Assembly: GCF_006151805.1 (NCBI RefSeq)
Contig: NZ_VDDA01000005.1
Location: 310,001 to 374,000 of the forward strand
Length of the DNA: 64,000 nucleotides
Origin: Methylobacterium terricola
Lineage (GTDB): Bacteria; Pseudomonadota; Alphaproteobacteria; Rhizobiales; Beijerinckiaceae
Direction of reading: 5' to 3'
Part shown: positions 60,272-64,000 of the stretch, one piece after another
How positions within the stretch are numbered: the stretch's first letter is position 1
Layout: every line of letters begins with the position of its first letter
The notes under the pieces: generated by a model
The model's database searches: none
Seen by the model: the letters and a program-made list of their open reading frames with translations, nothing else
What the model was told of the DNA's origin: nothing
Translations under genes and position numbers: made by a program

Positions 60272-60724
60272 ATGCTGACCAACAAGGGCAAGTACGGGCT
60301 CAAGGCGATGGTCCATCTCGCAGGCCTGCCCCCGGGCACCCGCATCGGAGTCGCCGAGATCGCCGAGGCGCACCGCATCCCGAAGAAATTCCTCGACGCG
60401 ATCCTGGGCGACCTGCGCAATGCCGGCTTCGTGCACAGCAAGAAGGGACCGGGCGGCGGCTACGCTCTGGCGCGACCGGCCGAGGAGATCCGCATCGGCC
60501 ACGTCGTGCGCGCCCTCGACGGCCCGCTCGCGCCGCTGCCCTGCGCCAGCCGCACCGCCTACCGCCCGTGCGAGGATTGCGCCGACGAGGCGGGGTGCGC
60601 GGTGCGCCTCGCCATGCTGGCGGTGCGCAACAGCATCGCGGGCATCCTCGACAACCTCACGCTCGAGCAGATGCGGTCGCTGCCGCAGGCGGAGGCCGAG
60701 GCGAGCCTCACCTACCACATCTGA
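60272..60724 (+). CDS. Rrf2-family transcriptional regulator
   Basis: 150 residues. N-terminal winged helix typical of Rrf2 (KGKYGLKAMVHLAGLP, AEIAEAHRIPKKFLDAILGD, GFVHSKKGPGGGYALARPA) and four Cys at 91, 100, 103 and 109 (PCASRTAYRPC-ED-CADEAGC), suitable for an Fe-S cluster as in IscR/RirA/NsrR. Rrf2 proteins of the CymR/IscR kind sense Fe-S or cysteine status; here it is the only obvious regulator inside the sulfur region and so a candidate controller of the repeated operators. The stop overlaps the convergent FAD-protein gene by 17 nt. Confidence 0.9.
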   Translation: MLTNKGKYGLKAMVHLAGLPPGTRIGVAEIAEAHRIPKKFLDAILGDLRNAGFVHSKKGPGGGYALARPAEEIRIGHVVRALDGPLAPLPCASRTAYRPCEDCADEAGCAVRLAMLAVRNSIAGILDNLTLEQMRSLPQAEAEASLTYHI

Positions 60725-61691
60725 GCACAACGTCCTCGCGTCCCGGACTCGCCTGCGCCTGCGCCGACGCGACGGCCCCCTCCGCGACGCGCCCGGCGAG
60801 CCAGGCGCAGGCAGCGTCGAGGTCGAGGAGGCGGGGTGCTGCGTAGGGCATCAGGTCCGCCGGATGACCGGCGAAGAGCCGGTCGGCCGCCCCCGGCGCG
60901 ACGGACAGGCCGCTGGCGCGGGGCAGCAGCAGCCCGCGCACGACGAGGTCGCGCAGGAGGGCGCTCGGCCTCAAGCCGTCGCGGCGCGTGACCGGGCCGT
61001 CCGTCCCGCCGCCGAGGATCCGGTCCCACGCCCGTCGGCCGTGGCGCAGGAGGCGCTCGCGCGCCTCGTCGGGCAGGTCATGCCAGAGGGCGGGGGCGCT
61101 CAACCGCAGGCCCGCCACCGCCACGTCGAGGCCGACCCCGCGGCCTTCGGCCTCCCGCACCAGCGCCCGTAAGGACCGCACCAGGGCGGCGGCACCGGTC
61201 CCCAGGGGCAGGTCGGCCGGGTCGAGACGGAGCGCACGGATCGCGGCGTTCCGCTCCCGCGGCGGCGCGCCTGAGGCCGGCGGTTGCAGGGCGAAGGCCA
61301 GCACCGCGGCGCGCCCGAGATAGGTGGTCCCGTCGGCCGTCCGCGCCGCCACGCCTTGCGGCGTGGATGCGACCGACAGGCAGGTCGTCTCGGCGACGTG
61401 GAGACGCCCCGCATGCTGCCGCAGCGCCTCGACGAGGTGCAGCGGGGCCAGAGGCAGCGGGCCCGTCTCCTCGGCCAGCAGGGTCGCGAACTCAGCCCGG
61501 CGCAGGCGGCGACAGCGGGAGCCCGACGCCTCGATCACGGTGACCTGCACCCGCGCCTCGCGGCGCAGCAGGTGGGAGGCTAGCCCCAAGCCGCTCGCGC
61601 TCGCTCCGATCACCAGGACGTGGCGGCCGCGGGCGGCTGGGGAAGGCCCGGCATCGAGACGGCGGGGTCCCGTGGGCTGCGTCTCCGGCAT
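60708..61691 (-). CDS. FAD/NAD(P)-binding protein
   Basis: 327 residues from ATG 61691 (a TTG at 61763 would overlap the conserved block and is rejected). Rossmann nucleotide-binding motif HVLVIGASASGLGLASHLLRR at the N-terminus, followed by VTVIEASGSRCRRLRRAEF, and a middle part (RSLRALVREAEGRGVGLDV) as in the FAD-NAD(P)-binding family often called HyaM/YdhS-like. Catalytic role unknown. It has the same 29-bp promoter block as the MetQ-like gene, tying it to the sulfur genes. Confidence 0.75.
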   Translation of the reverse strand: MPETQPTGPRRLDAGPSPAARGRHVLVIGASASGLGLASHLLRREARVQVTVIEASGSRCRRLRRAEFATLLAEETGPLPLAPLHLVEALRQHAGRLHVAETTCLSVASTPQGVAARTADGTTYLGRAAVLAFALQPPASGAPPRERNAAIRALRLDPADLPLGTGAAALVRSLRALVREAEGRGVGLDVAVAGLRLSAPALWHDLPDEARERLLRHGRRAWDRILGGGTDGPVTRRDGLRPSALLRDLVVRGLLLPRASGLSVAPGAADRLFAGHPADLMPYAAPRLLDLDAACAWLAGRVAEGAVASAQAQASPGREDVVLRCGR

Positions 61692-61758
61692 CGATCGATC
61701 CTCAGGCACGGTTGGGCAGGCTTTGACGGGTGACAATCTCTGCGCTTCCCACCGGGCG

Positions 61759-61787
61759 GTCAACGAGAATGTTCTCTTTATAGAACG
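61759..61787 (-). promoter_or_regulatory. GTTCK-N6-AGAAC operator, copy 3, in the 29-bp conserved block (FAD-protein gene)
   Basis: Core GTTCTCTTTATAGAAC at 61771-61786. Read on the minus strand the 29 bases equal 53953-53981 except at two positions. As at copy 2, the block points to its gene, ending 67 nt before the ATG. The sequence between block and gene differs from that at 54 kb, so this is not a recent duplication of the promoter. Confidence 0.75.
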
Positions 61788-61919
61788 GACCTCGAAGGAA
61801 TTATCTACTGTCTAAGGCATTTTCCAGAGAAGACAGGCGGTAATATCATTGGGCACCGCCTGCTCAGCGCTGCATATCGCTCGCGCACCAAGCAGTCCGG
61901 CTCTCGTCCGCCGAAGTTC

Positions 61920-61935
61920 GTTCGTTTAAAAGAAC
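61920..61935 (+). promoter_or_regulatory. GTTCK-N6-AGAAC operator, copy 4 (family-5 binding protein)
   Basis: GTTCGTTTAAAAGAAC, with outer arms TTCGTT/AACGAA perfect over 6 bp. Ends 38 nt before the ATG at 61974, a position that would overlap a promoter. Copies 3 and 4 share a 282-nt divergent gap without other features. Confidence 0.65.
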
Positions 61936-61973
61936 GAATTCCCGATATCTCCTCATCTTGGAGCGCCTGCGTC

Positions 61974-63590
61974 ATGGCCTTCACGCGCCGCCATGCGACC
62001 CGCCTGCTCCTGAGTGCCGCAGCGGGCACCGCCCTGTTGGCCATCCCGTCCGGCTCCCCGCTCCGCGCGGCCCCGGCCGGGACGCCGGTCCGCGGCGGCA
62101 CGCTCCACTGGGTGTTCTTTCCCGAGCCGCAGGCGATCATCGCCATCTACACCACGTCGGGCACCGGCCAGACCATCGGCAGCAAGATCAACGAGGGGCT
62201 GCTGCGCTACGCCACCGACATGACCCCGTTGCCCCACCTCGCGACGGAATGGGCGATCAGCCCGGACGGCCTGCGCTACCGCTTCGCCTTGCGGCGCGGG
62301 GTGACCTGGCACGACGGCCGGCCGTTCACCGCCGCCGACGTGGCGTTCTCGCTCCTGCGCCTGCGCGAGGCGCATCCGCGCGGGCGCATCACCTTCGCCA
62401 ACGTCGCCGAGGTGCGCACGCCCGACCCCCACAGCGTCGAGATCGTGCTGTCGCGGCCGGCCCCGTTCCTGATCAGCGCCTTCGCGGGGGCGGAATCCCC
62501 CATCGTGCCGCGCCACATCTACGGGGCGATCCGGCCGGAGGCGAGCGCGAGCCTCGCCCGGACCATCGGCACCGGGCCGTTCCTGCTCAAGGAATGGGTG
62601 CCGGGCAGCCACCTCCTGTTCGAGCGGAACCCGAATGACTGGGACGAGGGCAAGCCCCATCTCGACCGGATCGTGATGCGGATCATCACCGATCCGGGCG
62701 CCCGGGCGGCGGCATTCGAGGCCGGCGAGGTCGATCTCGGCGGCAACCCGGTCCCGCTCGCCGACCTCGCCCGCCTGCGGGCGCTACCGAAGCTCGTGGT
62801 CGACACCACGACCTACGCCTATTCCGGGCCGCAGACCCAACTCTTCTTCAACCTCGATTCCGGGGTGCCGCAAGACGTGAGGGTGCGCCGGGCGGTGGCG
62901 CACGCCATCGACCTCAAGGCGCTGCTGGCGGCGGTGTATTTCGGGCACGGTGCGGTCTCGCCGACCCCGGTCAGCGTCGTGCATCCGAAATTTCACGACG
63001 CGAGCCTCGGGCCGGTGCCGTTCGACGTGAAGCGGGCCGAGGCTTTGCTCGACGAGGCCGGCCACCGCCGCGGTCCGGGCGGCACCCGCTTCCCGCTCCG
63101 GCTCACCCTCAACCCGTTCCTGGAGGGGCGCTACGGCGACTTCATCCGCCAGGCGCTGACGCGGATCGGCATCGCGGTCGACTTCCAGCGCCTGGATCTC
63201 GCGACCTACCTCACCCGAGTCTACCGCGACCGCGCCTTCGACGTGACGATCGAGTCCCTGTCGAACACCTTTGACCCGACGATCGGGGTGCAACGCGCCT
63301 ACTGGTCGAAGACCGTCAAGCTCGGCCTGCCGTTCTCGAACGCCGCGCACTACGCCGACCCGGAGGTCGACCGCCTGCTCGAAGCCGCCGCGGTCGAGCC
63401 CGACGAGGCGCGCCGCCGCGACCTGTTCGTCGCCTTTCAGCGCCGCATCCGCGCCGACCTGCCGTCGGTCGACCTGATCGCCCCCTCCGGCATCATCGTG
63501 GCGCACCGCAGGGTGAAGAACTTCGCCCCCGGCGTCGAGGGGATCACCGGCAATTTTGCGGATTTGTACGTTGACCCGCGGGAGGCGTGA
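61974..63590 (+). CDS. ABC transporter substrate-binding protein, family 5 (second)
   Basis: 538 residues: twin-Arg-like signal (FTRRHATRLLLSAAAGTALL), then SBP_bac_5 features GTPVRGGTLHWVFFPEPQ, LRRGVTWHDGRPFTAADVAFSLL, GTGPFLLKEWVPGSHLLFERNP and RVRRAVAHAIDLKALL. Periplasmic receptor of a peptide-type importer; the cognate permeases and ATPases are not in the window unless it shares the 48-52-kb transporter. Preceded by operator copy 4, hence probably a sulfur-source receptor. Confidence 0.9.
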   Translation: MAFTRRHATRLLLSAAAGTALLAIPSGSPLRAAPAGTPVRGGTLHWVFFPEPQAIIAIYTTSGTGQTIGSKINEGLLRYATDMTPLPHLATEWAISPDGLRYRFALRRGVTWHDGRPFTAADVAFSLLRLREAHPRGRITFANVAEVRTPDPHSVEIVLSRPAPFLISAFAGAESPIVPRHIYGAIRPEASASLARTIGTGPFLLKEWVPGSHLLFERNPNDWDEGKPHLDRIVMRIITDPGARAAAFEAGEVDLGGNPVPLADLARLRALPKLVVDTTTYAYSGPQTQLFFNLDSGVPQDVRVRRAVAHAIDLKALLAAVYFGHGAVSPTPVSVVHPKFHDASLGPVPFDVKRAEALLDEAGHRRGPGGTRFPLRLTLNPFLEGRYGDFIRQALTRIGIAVDFQRLDLATYLTRVYRDRAFDVTIESLSNTFDPTIGVQRAYWSKTVKLGLPFSNAAHYADPEVDRLLEAAAVEPDEARRRDLFVAFQRRIRADLPSVDLIAPSGIIVAHRRVKNFAPGVEGITGNFADLYVDPREA

Positions 63591-63658
63591 GGAGCGCCGG
63601 CAGGCCCTCCCCTGCTTCCAGGCTCACAAACGGGAGTCCGGGCGTCCCGGCCCCGCCC

Positions 63659-64000
63659 CTACCACGCCGGCTCGAGGAACCCGCCGTAGCGGTCGAGCAG
63701 GAACTGCTTCACCTCCGGCGAGCGATAGGTGGCGATGAAGGCGGCGAGCCGCGGGTCGTCGCGGTTGTTCGGACGGGCCACGAAGCTCAGCGTGTAATGC
63801 CGGTCGCCGGCCCCGTCGGTGATGAGAGCGGTCTTCGGGTCGCCGCCGGAGGCGATCAGGTAGGTGAAGCTGATCTGGGTCAGGGCCACGTCGGCGAGCA
63901 CACGGGGAAGCTGCGCGGCGTCGAGTTCGAGGATGCGCAAGCTCTTCGGATTCTGCACGACGTCGGCCACGGTGACCGCGTCACCGAGGCCCGGCTTGAG
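63659..64000 (-). CDS. NlpA/MetQ-family substrate-binding protein (5' truncated by window edge)
   Basis: C-terminal 113 residues of a MetQ-like binding protein: VADVVQNPKSLRILELDAAQLPRVL, VALTQISFTYLIASGG and DDPRLAAFIATYRSPEVKQFLLDRYGG. The frame runs open through the window end, so the start lies beyond 64000; the internal ATG at 63970 is not the real start. Convergent with the family-5 binding-protein gene (68 nt between stops). A second MetQ-like receptor of this region after that at 54 kb. Confidence 0.88.
   Translation of the reverse strand, partial: LKPGLGDAVTVADVVQNPKSLRILELDAAQLPRVLADVALTQISFTYLIASGGDPKTALITDGAGDRHYTLSFVARPNNRDDPRLAAFIATYRSPEVKQFLLDRYGGFLEPAW

Overview
The window is very GC-rich (roughly 70%), densely coded and full of overlapping start/stop codons. 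It carries Tat signals on binding proteins, two small secreted proteins of the GCG_CRPN kind common in Methylobacterium, and many sulfur and organic-solute ABC systems. A Methylobacterium-like alphaproteobacterium (Hyphomicrobiales) is the best guess; this is an inference from gene content, because no rRNA, tRNA or other marker is present.

Layout. (1) 1-6.0 kb (+): the end of a peptide ABC permease gene, a double-ATPase subunit, an M20 peptidase, a PPOX-type flavoprotein and a gamma-glutamyltransferase, all overlapping by 1-4 nt; a LysR gene converges on them. This looks like uptake and breakdown of gamma-glutamyl or other small peptides. (2) 7.2-18.5 kb (+): a ferric-siderophore locus with a siderophore-interacting reductase, ABC ATPase, Tat-type binding protein, double permease, two TonB-dependent receptors separated by an AraC/PchR-like regulator, and an IroE/Fes-like esterase. 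(3) 18.6-22.8 kb: an OmpR-type two-component system flanked by genes for secreted proteins (a HExxH metallopeptidase with a small Cys-containing protein on one side, two GCG_CRPN proteins on the other). A 40-nt bipartite element is repeated with the same spacing in front of both flanking units. (4) 22.9-29.2 kb (-): relics of IS5-like transposases bracket an amidohydrolase, a nitrilase-family hydrolase and a nitrate/sulfonate-type ABC transporter. (5) 29.4-38.5 kb: a branched-chain-type ABC transporter (Liv), cupin, HpaB-like FADH2 monooxygenase, HpaC-like flavin reductase, MarR regulator and a CitE-like lyase; probably import and ring hydroxylation of an aromatic compound, with a 21-bp palindrome as likely operator. 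(6) 38.5-39.4 kb: non-coding, with an abrupt AT-rich island. (7) 39.4-64 kb: a large organosulfur-scavenging region with ssuCBA-like transporter, three NtaA/SnaA/DszA-family flavin monooxygenases, two DszC/SfnB-like acyl-CoA-dehydrogenase-fold enzymes, a four-domain rhodanese, OsmC, a Dpp/Gsi-type transporter, MetQ-like and family-5 binding proteins, a sulfite dehydrogenase with cytochrome c, an Rrf2 regulator and an FAD/NAD(P)-binding protein.

The most interesting new observations are regulatory. A 16-bp inverted repeat, GTTCK-N6-AGAAC, stands in front of four separate transcription units of the organosulfur region (53.8, 53.95, 61.77 and 61.92 kb), and two of these copies are embedded in a 29-bp block that matches at 27 positions. 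The two-component locus has its own conserved bipartite operator. Both look like undescribed regulons readable from this window alone. No CRISPR array, tRNA, rRNA or intact mobile element was seen.
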